Part shown: one piece after another, positions 17,379-25,787 of the stretch | Position numbering within the stretch: position 1 is the stretch's first letter | How the letters are laid out: each line of letters starts with the position of its first letter | NCBI RefSeq assembly: GCF_012844365.1 | Contig: NZ_CP051626.1 | Span: forward strand, 3,410,001-3,474,000 | Origin: Brevibacterium sp. 'Marine' | Lineage (GTDB): Bacteria > Actinomycetota > Actinomycetes > Actinomycetales > Brevibacteriaceae | Direction of reading: 5' to 3' | DNA length: 64,000 nucleotides | The notes under the pieces: generated by a model | What the model was told of the DNA's origin: nothing | Databases searched by the model: none | The model's input: the letters and a program-made list of their open reading frames with translations, nothing else | Translations under genes and position numbers: made by a program

Positions 17379-18344
17379 TTACGTAGTAATGAGGGTGTCT
17401 GCGTCGGAGGTGACGACGACCTCACGGCGGGCGACGCGGCGGGCGAGGCGGGATTCGCCCCACTTGATGAAGCCGACGCCGCCGAGGATGAAGACTCCGC
17501 CGAAGAGCTGGATCGGGGCAGGCATCTCGAAGAGGACCAGCCAGGCGACGATGACTGAGAACGGCACCTCGACGAGGTTGACGAACGATCCGACCGTCGC
17601 CCCGACATAGCGCAGACCGAGGATCCCGGTGATGTACGCGCCGACGGTGAAGACGACGATCATCGCCATCGGCACGACCCACGACATCGGCACCCCGCCG
17701 AAGTCGACGTCCGCAGTCACAGCGTTCCACGGCATGACCCCGACGAGCACGATGACCGACATCGCCAGCGCCCCGATGCCCATGCCCAGACCGGTCAGCG
17801 CGACCGGAGGGATCGTGATCGTGTCCTTCGCCGAGACGAGGAAGTAGCTGGCTAGGCAGACTGCGGCGGCCATGGCCATGACCACGCCGAGAATGCTGAT
17901 CGACGATCCGCGCAGGTTGAGCACGAGCAGGAGCCCGATCATCGAGACGACGACCCCGATGAATGTCACCGTCGCCGGCCGTGTCCGTGTCCGCGCCCAG
18001 ATCCAGAAGACGATGAGCATCGGCGCGGTCATCTCCAGCAGCAGCGCCACGGCCACGGTGAGGTGTTCGACGGCGACGAAGTAGAACCCCTGAACGCCGG
18101 CCATCGAGACCAGGCCGTAGGTGACGACGGTGCGCCAGTGCGTGAGCACTTCGCCCCAGCGTCCGCGCAGGGCGATGAGGGTGGGGATGAGCAGCAGGAC
18201 CGCGGATCCGGCCAGGCGGATGAGCACCACCGCGCCCGGCGTCCACCCGACCTGGTACATCGTCTTCGCGATCGGCCCCGACACCGCGAAGAAGAATGCG
18301 GAGGCAAGAGTGAGCAGGAACCCTGCGATGACGGTGCGATTCAT
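17379..18344 (-). CDS. EamA/DMT-superfamily transporter
   Basis: 321 aa, ten predicted membrane segments in two EamA repeats. The first runs from LLTLASAFFFAVSGPIAKTMY, the second from ISILGVVMAMAAAVCLASYFL. The end of repeat 2 reads VEVPFSVIVAWLVLFEMPAP, typical of RhtA-like amino-acid or metabolite exporters. Substrate unknown. The hydrophilic C-terminal tail is RLARRVARREVVVTSDADTLI. It is divergent from the CGNR gene. Confidence 0.88.
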   Translation of the reverse strand: MNRTVIAGFLLTLASAFFFAVSGPIAKTMYQVGWTPGAVVLIRLAGSAVLLLIPTLIALRGRWGEVLTHWRTVVTYGLVSMAGVQGFYFVAVEHLTVAVALLLEMTAPMLIVFWIWARTRTRPATVTFIGVVVSMIGLLLVLNLRGSSISILGVVMAMAAAVCLASYFLVSAKDTITIPPVALTGLGMGIGALAMSVIVLVGVMPWNAVTADVDFGGVPMSWVVPMAMIVVFTVGAYITGILGLRYVGATVGSFVNLVEVPFSVIVAWLVLFEMPAPIQLFGGVFILGGVGFIKWGESRLARRVARREVVVTSDADTLITT

Positions 18345-18666
18345 TCCTGACCTCCTGATGTGGTGAAACGTTGAGTGGCGTACGAGGACAGACGTCCCCG
18401 AGGTGGTGGTGCGGTGTTGAGTTGGTGGTGCGGTACCGGATCATGTCCTCGCCGAGGCGACCCGACGATGGTCAGATCCCCTCACCGAGGTGGCCCGACG
18501 TCGACATCGGCCTGACCGATTCGTCGTTCTGCCGGGTCTGCACGTCGTCGGGTCGGGCAGGGCCTCGGCGTGCCCCGCGGATTGTCCGATTTCAGTATCG
18601 GCCCTGGAATTGAAATGGGTCAAGTGCATTTTGGTCCTTACATGCTGTGGCAGAATGGTGTCCGCT
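18345..18666. other. Divergent promoter region EamA / CGNR gene
   Basis: No gene. Contains two imperfect copies of CGCCGAGGCGACCCGACG, about 37 bases apart near 18443-18500, which are variants of the window-wide motif. A CAGAAT box at 18651-18656 suggests a near-leaderless start for the CGNR gene at 18667. Confidence 0.45.
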
Positions 18667-19266
18667 ATGGCTTTCATCTACGACATCCGCGCGAACCTCA
18701 CGATGCTCGTCGACCTCCTCAACACCTCCGGCGACATCGCAGACAGCGGCGACGAGCTGACGACAACCGCGAAACTCCGCGAATTCGCGGCCCGGCACGA
18801 CTTCTCCGGCCCCTTGACCGCCACCAAAAGCGATGTCGATGAGACCGTGGAACTGCGTCGCAGATTCGCCGCAGCTCTGGACTCGAGCATCGACGCCGAG
18901 ACCGACGACGAGCTCGAAGCGGGCACGATTGCGGTCGTCGATGAGATCAATCTCACACTGAGTGACTCCGGGTCCGTGCCGCAATTGGTCAAACACGACC
19001 ATTGGGACTGGCACCTGCACGCCACCGGCGCTCACGCCAGCCTGGCCGACCGAGTGGCCGCCGATGTCGCCCTGGTCCTCATCGACCTCATCCGCTCCGG
19101 GGACCTCGACCGACTCGGACGCTGCGCCGCCGAGGACTGCCGCGCCTACCTCGCCGACTTCAGCCGCAACCGTTCGAAGCGCTTCTGCGATACCGGCAGC
19201 TGCGCCACCCGCACGCACGTCGCGGCCTTCCGCGCCCGCCACTCCGACGCCGACACCGCCGGCTGA
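18667..19266 (+). CDS. CGNR zinc-finger family protein (variant finger)
   Basis: 199 aa. The N-terminal alpha-helical ABATE-like domain (~1-130, ANLTMLVDLLNTSGDIAD) is followed by a C-terminal zinc finger: GRCAAEDCRAYLADFSRNRSKRFCDTGSCATR. Four cysteines fit the CGNR finger, but the defining CGNR tetrad reads CATR here. The family is predicted to be DNA-binding, possibly a stress- or antibiotic-linked regulator. The start at ATG 18667 is about 10 bases from the -10 box; an in-frame ATG at 18655 overlaps that box. Confidence 0.8.
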   Translation: MAFIYDIRANLTMLVDLLNTSGDIADSGDELTTTAKLREFAARHDFSGPLTATKSDVDETVELRRRFAAALDSSIDAETDDELEAGTIAVVDEINLTLSDSGSVPQLVKHDHWDWHLHATGAHASLADRVAADVALVLIDLIRSGDLDRLGRCAAEDCRAYLADFSRNRSKRFCDTGSCATRTHVAAFRARHSDADTAG

Positions 19267-19301
19267 TGCCCGCCTCCGCCCCCTGACAGATCGGGTCGAC
19301 C

Positions 19302-19991
19302 ATGTCATTACAACCACTGCGCCTCACCGGCGGAACGAAGTTCGCCGCCGGTCTCGCCGGAATCCTCACGACGACGAGCATGGCCGCCGGATGCGCCGTC
19401 ACCGCACTCATCTTCCTGCCCACCGGCCCCGGTGAACCCCTGAGTTCGAAGCTTCTCTTCCTCGCTCTCGCGCTCCTCGTCTCTGCCGCCTTCGTCGTCG
19501 TCAGCCAGCTGCTCATGCGCGCAGCTCTCGGTCGATTCCGCACAAGAGGAAGTCTCACGCGCTTCTTCGGCTATCAGCTGGGAGCACTCGGAGTCGGAGG
19601 CGGGCTCGGCCTCGGCTTCCTCCCTGCGATGCTGGAGGCCCCGCCGATCTGGTGGACCCTCTCCATCACCGCGGGAGTCACCCTCATCGCCGTCTCACTT
19701 CTCGCCTTCCGCGGCGATCGGCGCCAGCCATTGACAACGCCGGCCCACCCCGGGATCGGCCTGGCCGAAGGCGTCGTCGTCGACTACTGGTCGGGAGCAA
19801 TACCCCGCGCCGCCGCACCGAGCCTCACCGTGATCCGCTTCGCCGACGAATCCGGCCGGCCCAGGTTCGTCCGTCATGTCGTCAGACGCAACCCCACGAC
19901 GTTCGGCACGATGGGGCAGGTGCAATACGATCGCCATCGACCGGACAAGGCCTCGAGCTTCACCCAGGGGCGCCCACCCGGCCGGATCTGA
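19302..19991 (+). CDS. Membrane protein of unknown function
   Basis: 229 aa. Four hydrophobic stretches in the first ~145 residues (FAAGLAGILTTTSMAAGCAV, LLFLALALLVSAAFVVV, LGALGVGGGLGLGFLPAML, WWTLSITAGVTLIAVSLLAF), then a soluble, basic ~80-residue C-terminus with VVVDYWSGAIPRAAAPSLTVIRF. No family recognised. It follows the CGNR gene by 35 bases and is probably co-transcribed. Confidence 0.7.
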   Translation: MSLQPLRLTGGTKFAAGLAGILTTTSMAAGCAVTALIFLPTGPGEPLSSKLLFLALALLVSAAFVVVSQLLMRAALGRFRTRGSLTRFFGYQLGALGVGGGLGLGFLPAMLEAPPIWWTLSITAGVTLIAVSLLAFRGDRRQPLTTPAHPGIGLAEGVVVDYWSGAIPRAAAPSLTVIRFADESGRPRFVRHVVRRNPTTFGTMGQVQYDRHRPDKASSFTQGRPPGRI

Positions 19992-20024
19992 ATTGACCAC
20001 GCGCACGCCGGCCAAGCAGCCGAA

Positions 20025-20050
20025 CAGCCGAACAGCCGAACTGAGCTGAA
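20025..20050 (+). repeat. 9-bp tandem repeat upstream of the phoP-like gene
   Basis: GCCGAACA units repeated two to three times between the membrane-protein gene and the phoP-like promoter, followed by a CCGCCTCGGC motif at 20066. Confidence 0.5.
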
Positions 20051-20210
20051 GCCACCCACCCACACCCGCCTCGGCGAGCATTTCTGAACACAAACTGATC
20101 GCAGCCGCATATTTCACTGAAATCAGGCTTTCGTTCCTGAGAACGACAGCCCGACCCGGAGTCCAAAACGACTTTCCTGAGAGTTTTTCAGTGGCGCACA
20201 TCACATTCGC

Positions 20211-20228
20211 ATTCAGCTAGTCTCCAGC
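20211..20228 (+). promoter_or_regulatory. PhoP-box-like direct repeat
   Basis: ATTCAGC-TAGT-CTCCAGC, a 7-mer direct repeat with an 11-base period, 33 bases upstream of the phoP-like start. Mycobacterial PhoP binds 7-bp direct repeats separated by 4 bp with the same period, so autoregulation is plausible. Confidence 0.45.
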
Positions 20229-20260
20229 TGACTCCCAGACACGGGTCTCAGACTGGATTC

Positions 20261-21019
20261 ATGACTACAGCACAGAACGACATCGACATCGAAGCCACCC
20301 TGCTCGTTGTCGATGATGAGCCCAATATCCGCGAACTCCTGTCCACCAGTCTCCGCTTCGCCGGCTTCGACGTCGTCTCCGCTGCCAACGGTGCCGAGGC
20401 GCTGCGCCTGGCCGAGCAGACCGACGTCGACCTCCTCGTCCTCGACGTCATGCTCCCGGACATGGACGGCTTCACCGTCACCCGCCGTCTGCGCCAGATC
20501 GGCATGAACGCCCCCGTCGTGTTCCTCACCGCCCGTGATGACACCTCGGACAAGATCACGGGACTGACCGTCGGCGGCGACGACTACGTGACGAAGCCCT
20601 TCAGCCTCGAAGAAGTCGTCGCCCGCATCCGCGCCGTCCTCCGCCGCACCCGCAATCTCGAGGACGAAGAGAACGCCGTCATCGTGGCGGGCGACCTCGA
20701 ACTCGACGACGACACCCATGAGGTCCGCCGCTCCGGCATCCTCATCGACCTCTCCCCCACCGAATTCAAGCTGCTGCGCTACCTCATGCTCAACACGAAC
20801 CGCGTCCTGTCGAAGTCGCAGATCCTCGACCATGTGTGGGAGTACGACTTCGGCGGTGACACCGGAATCGTCGAGTCCTATATCTCCTACCTGCGCCGCA
20901 AGATCGACGTCACCCCGGAGACGGATGCCGCCGGCCACCCCGTCGAGATGGAGTGGACGCCGATGATCCAGACCAAGCGCGGGGTCGGCTACATGCTGCG
21001 CACACCGGAATCCAAGTAG
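20261..21019 (+). CDS. OmpR/PhoP-family response regulator
   Basis: 252 aa. Receiver domain (~15-130) with the acidic pair in VVDDEPNIREL, phospho-acceptor Asp in LLVLDVMLPDMDG, conserved Thr in VFLTARDD and Lys in YVTKPFSLEEV. The C-terminal winged helix (LSPTEFKLLRYLMLNTNRVLS, IVESYISYLRRKID, RGVGYMLR) is of OmpR type. The closest family I recognise is M. tuberculosis PhoP, which shares GLTVGGDDYVTKPFSLEEVVAR almost word for word. The kinase gene begins 30 bases downstream, so this is a standard two-component operon. Confidence 0.9.
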   Translation: MTTAQNDIDIEATLLVVDDEPNIRELLSTSLRFAGFDVVSAANGAEALRLAEQTDVDLLVLDVMLPDMDGFTVTRRLRQIGMNAPVVFLTARDDTSDKITGLTVGGDDYVTKPFSLEEVVARIRAVLRRTRNLEDEENAVIVAGDLELDDDTHEVRRSGILIDLSPTEFKLLRYLMLNTNRVLSKSQILDHVWEYDFGGDTGIVESYISYLRRKIDVTPETDAAGHPVEMEWTPMIQTKRGVGYMLRTPESK

Positions 21020-21049
21020 TCGTCCATGCAAGGGCGATAGATTACATAC

Positions 21050-22993
21050 GTGCCGATAGAATCCCGTCCCTCCCGTCCCGGCTTCTGGGAAGAATGGTCT
21101 CTGACCACCAAGCTGCTGGCCATCATGATGCTGCTCATGCTGCTCGTCCTCACGGGGACGAGCGCGTGGGTGTTGGAGAACCTGCGCGACAGCCTCGTCC
21201 AGCGCACCGATGAGCGACTCATCAGCGCCTCGGAGACCCTGGCGAAGCAGGCCTACCAAGATGTGTTCCAACCGGCCGAACTCCAGTCCGGGGACGATGA
21301 CGCCGAGGAGGCGCCGTCGTCGACGACGATCGATTCGAATTCCTGGGATCAGCTCAAGAGCCTGTTGCCGGGAGGGTTCTATGTGCAGTTCTACGACACG
21401 AACGGGGATCCGATCCGCGACCCCGTCGCTCCGGAGCCGCAGAACCATCCGATCCTGCCGAAGATCGATGAGAAGGAAGTCTATTCCCGCGGCGGCGAGC
21501 CCTTCACCGTCGCCGGAACGAGTTCGCAGTGGCGGGCGCGGGCGATGAAGGTGAAGAACACCGACGTGCTCGTGTCCATCGCGGTGCCCTTCGACCGCGA
21601 GGTCGACAACATCAACGAACGGGCGCGGAACACGATGATCGGCATCGGCCTGCTGGCCCTGGCGATGGTCGCCGGAGTCGGCTATTGGGCGATCAACAAC
21701 ACGTTCCGACCGCTGCGCGATATCGAGAAGACCGCATCCCGCATCGCCGCCGGCGACCTGTCCCAACGTGTGCCCAGCTATCCGCGCAATACGGAGCTCG
21801 GGCGTCTGTCGGCGGCGCTGAACACGATGCTCGGACGCATCGAGGACTCCTTCGACGGGCAGACCCGGTCGGAGAAGCGCATCCGCCAGTTCGTCTCCGA
21901 TGCCTCCCACGAGCTGCGTACTCCCCTGGTCACGATCCGCGGATACGCGGAACTGTACCGGCAGGGTGCGATCACGAAGTCCGATGACATCGCCAACGCG
22001 ATGGAGCGGATGGAGTCCGAGGCCAAGCGCATGGGTGTCCTCGTCGACGATCTCGTCGTCCTCGCCCGCCTCGACGAGCAGCGTGCCGCCGAGATCGGTC
22101 CGATCGACCTCCACAAGGTCGTCCGCGATGCCGCCGCCGATGCTGCGGCACAGGCCCCGGACCGCGATATCAGCTTCATCGGACTCGATGGTGAGGATGC
22201 TCAGCCGGTGCCGATGATCCGCGGTTCCGAGTCGAAGATCCGCCAGGTCATCGTCAACCTCGCCGGCAATGCCGTGCGCCACACGCCTGAGCACACCGCG
22301 ATCGAATTCGCCGTCGGCGTCGTCGGTCTCCCCGAGCAGGTCGACCCGGACTCTGCGGACACCGGCGAGATCCGTGAGGGCGGCGCGCGAGGTCACAACG
22401 GTCGAAACGGTGGGAAGAACGGCGCGAAGGACAAACCGCGTGAGCGCGGGTTCGTCACCGGTGGGGTCCGGATATTCCGCCGAGGCGACTCTGCCGGAAA
22501 CGATCAAGCCGACACCCAGCCCACCCCCCAGACCGGGCCTCACCCCGGGGAGCAGGCAGACCCACAGGGCGCAGCGCAGACGGACCTGCCGACCGGTCCG
22601 GAACCCGACCAGCAGTCGAAGGATCGGGCCGACAGCTCCGAGGCGGCCAACATCGTCCCCGATGTCACCGCCGCCGGGTCGATCACGGTCGATGAGTCGC
22701 TGCGAGGATTCCCCAATGGCCGGGTCCGCTTCGAGGTCAGGGATCATGGCGACGGAATCGACCCCGAGGTGGTTCCCCGCATCTTCGAGCGCTTCTACCG
22801 TCTCGATGTGTCCCGGACCAGGGACACCGGCGGTTCGGGGCTCGGGCTGTCGATCGTCAAGGCGATCGTGGAGAACCACCATGGTGCGATCTCCGTCCAC
22901 GAAACTCCGGGCGGCGGTGCGACGTTCCGCATCGACCTGCCCATCTCCGACAACGGCGAAACCACTGCGGACACACGAAAGGACGAGCGATGA
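21050..22993 (+). CDS. Sensor histidine kinase with an insertion in the ATPase domain
   Basis: 647 aa from a GTG. TM1 near residue 25-45 (LLAIMMLLMLLVLTGTSAWVL), an extracytoplasmic sensor of ~140 residues, TM2 near 195-215, HAMP (NTFRPLRDIEKTASRIAAGD), and HisKA with the phospho-His in SDASHELRTPL (~286). The ATPase N box NAVRHTP is at ~407, but the G1 box DHGDGI only appears at ~566: about 130 residues of Pro/Gln/Asp/Gly-rich sequence lie between them, where related kinases have about 30. The F box (FERFYR) and G2 box (GGSGLGLSIV) are intact, so activity is likely kept. Overlaps the protease gene by ATGA. Confidence 0.92.
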   Translation: MPIESRPSRPGFWEEWSLTTKLLAIMMLLMLLVLTGTSAWVLENLRDSLVQRTDERLISASETLAKQAYQDVFQPAELQSGDDDAEEAPSSTTIDSNSWDQLKSLLPGGFYVQFYDTNGDPIRDPVAPEPQNHPILPKIDEKEVYSRGGEPFTVAGTSSQWRARAMKVKNTDVLVSIAVPFDREVDNINERARNTMIGIGLLALAMVAGVGYWAINNTFRPLRDIEKTASRIAAGDLSQRVPSYPRNTELGRLSAALNTMLGRIEDSFDGQTRSEKRIRQFVSDASHELRTPLVTIRGYAELYRQGAITKSDDIANAMERMESEAKRMGVLVDDLVVLARLDEQRAAEIGPIDLHKVVRDAAADAAAQAPDRDISFIGLDGEDAQPVPMIRGSESKIRQVIVNLAGNAVRHTPEHTAIEFAVGVVGLPEQVDPDSADTGEIREGGARGHNGRNGGKNGAKDKPRERGFVTGGVRIFRRGDSAGNDQADTQPTPQTGPHPGEQADPQGAAQTDLPTGPEPDQQSKDRADSSEAANIVPDVTAAGSITVDESLRGFPNGRVRFEVRDHGDGIDPEVVPRIFERFYRLDVSRTRDTGGSGLGLSIVKAIVENHHGAISVHETPGGGATFRIDLPISDNGETTADTRKDER

Positions 22994-25017
22994 ACGAGAA
23001 CAACGACTCCCAGAATCCGGATGAGGTGTCCCGCAGCGCCCGATCGGACGATCAGACTCCGCGTCCGTCGGTGAGTCCGGACAGCGGGTCCGCCGCCGAG
23101 GGGCGTCGCAGCCCGTCGGCCGGGGGCTACCGCGGGTCCGGTGCCGAGGTTCCGCGCACATTCCCCTCTCAGTCCAACGGCCCTGCCCGGGTCAGTCCAC
23201 CGGTCGCACCTCCCGAACGGCGCCCCGATGTGTCGCCGACTCATGCGCAGAACCCTGTGGACGGTTCCCCTCACCGAGGCGGCTCTCCCTCCCAGCCGTC
23301 CTCCCCCTACCAGGCCGGTAGGCAGCAGGGCGGGCAGACCAGCGGGCAACAGCCCGGCCAGCCAATCGGTCAGACGGGCCAGCCGGGACAGACGGGCCAG
23401 CAGGGACGGCCCCAGCAGCCGTCGCCGTATCCACTGAACGGTCAGCATTCCTCTCCGAATCAGCCGGGCAGCCAACAGCAGACAGGTCAGCCGGGTTACC
23501 AAGGGCATCAGAGCGCGCAGGGCAATTTCGGCGACCAGTCGCAGCCGGGTCAGCAGAATGTCCAGCCGATTCAGCCTCAGCACCACTCCGCGTACGGTCA
23601 GCCTCAGCAGGACGGTTCCCAACCGTATCCGGGCCAAGACGGTGGCTCCCAACCGTATCCGGGCCAGCACGGTGGATCCCAGTCGTATCCGGGGCAGCAG
23701 AACGGTCCCGGCCAGCAGAACACTCCGGGGCAGCCGACCGGTTCGAACTCCTATTCCGCGGCGTCCGTGCCGGGTCCCTATTCTTCGGAATTCGCGGCCG
23801 TCGGTTCACAGCCCGGACCGGGAGGACCGGCAGGACCCGGTGGGCCAGTCGGACCCGGCGGGCAGGGCGGACCGGACGGGTTCGGTCCGTACGGAGCTCA
23901 GCAGCCGCCTCGGCGAGAGAAGAAGGGACCCGGTTGGGGTGCGACGATCGCGATCGGCCTGGTGGCCGCCCTCCTCGGTGGGGCTCTCGCATTCGGCGGG
24001 AACTATGCACTCTCGTCGCTGCAGCATGATGAGCCGCGCAAGGTCGCCGAGGAGACTATCGAGACCCCGGACTGGACGCAGGTCGCCGAGAAGACCTCGG
24101 ACAGCGTGATGTCGATCCAGGTCGGCACTCGCGGTCAGGTCCAAGGGCTCGGCTCGGGTGCGCTGTACGACGATCAGGGCCACGTCATCACGAACAACCA
24201 CGTCGTCGCACCGGCGGACACCCCCGACGGCGAGATCGCCGTGACCATGAAGAACGGTGAGACGACGGAGGCGAAGATCGTCGGCCGTGATCCCTCGACC
24301 GATATCGCCATCATCAAGCTCGAGCAGGTCCCGGACGGTGTGAAACCGCTGGTCATCGGCGATTCGAAGAAGCTGACCGTGGGCGACCCGGTGATGGCCC
24401 TGGGCAATCCCCTGGGTCTGGCCAACACCGTGACCACCGGCATCGTGTCCGCGCTCGACCGTCCGGTGTCGACGGAGAACATCGGCGAGGATGCGTCCTC
24501 GCAGGAGAAGGAGATGACGATCACGAACGCCATCCAGACGGATGCGGCGATCAACCCCGGCAACTCCGGTGGACCGCTGGTCAACGGCGATGGCGAGTTC
24601 ATCGGCGTGAACTCGGCGGCGGCATCGCTGAGTCAGGGCGAGGGAGGACAGTCCGGATCGATCGGCATCGGATTCGCGATCCCCGCGAACCAGGCCGTGA
24701 TGATCGCCGATCAGCTCATCTCCTCCGGCAAGGCCCAGCATCCGTTCCTCGGCATCACCCTCACCGACGGGCACATCAACAGCGGCGGGATCAGCCGCGG
24801 CAGCGCCAAGGTGCAGTCCGTGGCCGGCGGATCCCCGGCGTCCAAGGCCGGAATCAAGGACGGAGACGACATCGTCGAGGTGGCCGGAACCAAGGTGAAC
24901 AACGCCATCGCCCTGCGCGCCCTCGTCCGCGCGCAGCCGGTGAACACTCCGGTCGAGGTCACCGTGGTCCGCGGAGGGAAGGAACAGAAGCTCGACGTCA
25001 CGCTCGTGCTGCAGTAG
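22990..25017 (+). CDS. Membrane-anchored trypsin-like serine protease with PDZ domain (HtrA/PepD type)
   Basis: 675 aa. The first ~310 residues are a disordered Gln/Pro/Gly-rich cytoplasmic region with three copies of an 11-residue GSQPYPGQ repeat. One TM helix (~320-340, GWGATIAIGLVAALLGGALAF) is followed by an exported trypsin fold: His in VITNNHVVAP, Asp in STDIAIIKLE, Ser in NPGNSGGPLV. A C-terminal PDZ domain follows, VQSVAGGSPASKAGIKDGDDI. Family role: degrading or sensing misfolded envelope proteins. Translational coupling to the kinase suggests one signalling unit, as mprAB-pepD does in mycobacteria. Confidence 0.93.
   Translation: MNENNDSQNPDEVSRSARSDDQTPRPSVSPDSGSAAEGRRSPSAGGYRGSGAEVPRTFPSQSNGPARVSPPVAPPERRPDVSPTHAQNPVDGSPHRGGSPSQPSSPYQAGRQQGGQTSGQQPGQPIGQTGQPGQTGQQGRPQQPSPYPLNGQHSSPNQPGSQQQTGQPGYQGHQSAQGNFGDQSQPGQQNVQPIQPQHHSAYGQPQQDGSQPYPGQDGGSQPYPGQHGGSQSYPGQQNGPGQQNTPGQPTGSNSYSAASVPGPYSSEFAAVGSQPGPGGPAGPGGPVGPGGQGGPDGFGPYGAQQPPRREKKGPGWGATIAIGLVAALLGGALAFGGNYALSSLQHDEPRKVAEETIETPDWTQVAEKTSDSVMSIQVGTRGQVQGLGSGALYDDQGHVITNNHVVAPADTPDGEIAVTMKNGETTEAKIVGRDPSTDIAIIKLEQVPDGVKPLVIGDSKKLTVGDPVMALGNPLGLANTVTTGIVSALDRPVSTENIGEDASSQEKEMTITNAIQTDAAINPGNSGGPLVNGDGEFIGVNSAAASLSQGEGGQSGSIGIGFAIPANQAVMIADQLISSGKAQHPFLGITLTDGHINSGGISRGSAKVQSVAGGSPASKAGIKDGDDIVEVAGTKVNNAIALRALVRAQPVNTPVEVTVVRGGKEQKLDVTLVLQ
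23607..23705 (+). repeat. Three in-frame 33-bp repeats in the protease N-terminus
   Basis: Three near-identical 33-base units, each encoding a GSQPYPGQ-type 11-mer, in the cytoplasmic tail of the protease. Probably variable in number between strains. Confidence 0.75.
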
Positions 25018-25147
25018 GTGCGCGGCTGACACGTCGGCGACCCACGCGTCGGCGACCCAGGCATCAGCACACTCGCGCGTCAGCGTATTCCCGAGTCAAC
25101 GACTCGCGCGTCATTGCCTGGGGATCCGGTCGTGACTGCGCCACCTG

Positions 25148-25182
25148 GAGGGTGTGGACAGCCGAACGCTGTCCACACCCTC
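25148..25182 (+). terminator. Terminator of the phoP-kinase-protease operon
   Basis: Perfect 14-base arms (25148-25161, 25169-25182), 7-base loop, then CTTTCC. 130 bases past the protease stop. Between stop and hairpin are two imperfect copies of a GCGTCGGCGACCCA repeat. Confidence 0.8.
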
Positions 25183-25275
25183 TTTCCGTGCCCTTCCGCT
25201 CTTCTGCCCCGGGCGTCGACACTGAAGTCGTCTCGCCCGACCGTGGCGGGTCGATCTTGACCAAGAGGAGTGATG

Positions 25276-25563
25276 ATGAGTTTCGAAGTCGACGCCGAAC
25301 GCGTCCAGTCCGCCGCCACCGCCGCTGCGAACACCTCCCGCAATCTCGTGTCCGAATCCGACACGATGATGCGCAATCTGCTCGCCCTCCAGGAATGCTG
25401 GCGCGGCAGCGCGGCACAGAACTTCCAGGCCGTGGTCAACCAGTGGGAGCGCGCGCAGAAGCAGCTCATGGAATCGCTCAACTCCGTCCACGGTGCACTC
25501 CACACGGCCGCCCGGCAGTACTCCGAAGTCGAGGCGGCGAACTCGCGGCTCTTCGCCCCCTGA
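25276..25563 (+). CDS. WXG100-family type VII secretion protein, solitary
   Basis: 95 aa. Helix-turn-helix hairpin with the WXG turn at CWRGSAAQNF and a C-terminal Y-x3-E (YSEVEAANSRLF), like the YxxxD/E export signal of EsxA/B-type substrates. Start taken at the third of three in-frame starts, ATG 25276, because AGGAG ends 5 bases before it. No EccC ATPase, EccD or partner WXG100 gene is present within the window, so it is either secreted by an ESX system encoded elsewhere or acts alone. It is followed by the psp cluster. Confidence 0.85.
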   Translation: MSFEVDAERVQSAATAAANTSRNLVSESDTMMRNLLALQECWRGSAAQNFQAVVNQWERAQKQLMESLNSVHGALHTAARQYSEVEAANSRLFAP

Positions 25564-25663
25564 GCCGATCGAGTCCCACCCGCCGAGGGTCACAGGCCCC
25601 GGTCGCGTATCCCCCGAGATACCGAAGCCGGGATCTGTCCGTTCTCGTAGTCGGCGTCTGGCA

Positions 25664-25702
25664 AACTATCAGCCTTTCTCAGTAGACTTGAGAACGATAG
25701 TT
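25664..25702. promoter_or_regulatory. Nested inverted repeats upstream of pspA
   Basis: Outer AACTATC/GATAGTT (25664-25670, 25696-25702) surrounds TTCTCA-N7-TGAGAA (25676-25694). It lies 86-124 bases before the pspA start, the expected place for an operator. I cannot assign a regulator; it is not a ClgR-type CGC-N5-GCG site. Confidence 0.45.
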
Positions 25703-25787
25703 CGCGGCGGTGTTGGCCAAGAATCTCCGGACCGGGGTGAATCGGGTTGGCAGCGTCGGGTCAAACCAATGCAGGAGTCGACTACGG

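Noticed and set aside
20213..23161. 982-codon open frame on the minus strand opposite the phoP-kinase operon
   Set aside because: GC-rich codon shadow: no start site, low-complexity His/Arg/Asp product and full overlap with clear domain-bearing genes.
23607..23705. Possible CRISPR-like repeat
   Set aside because: In-frame protein repeat inside the serine protease gene.
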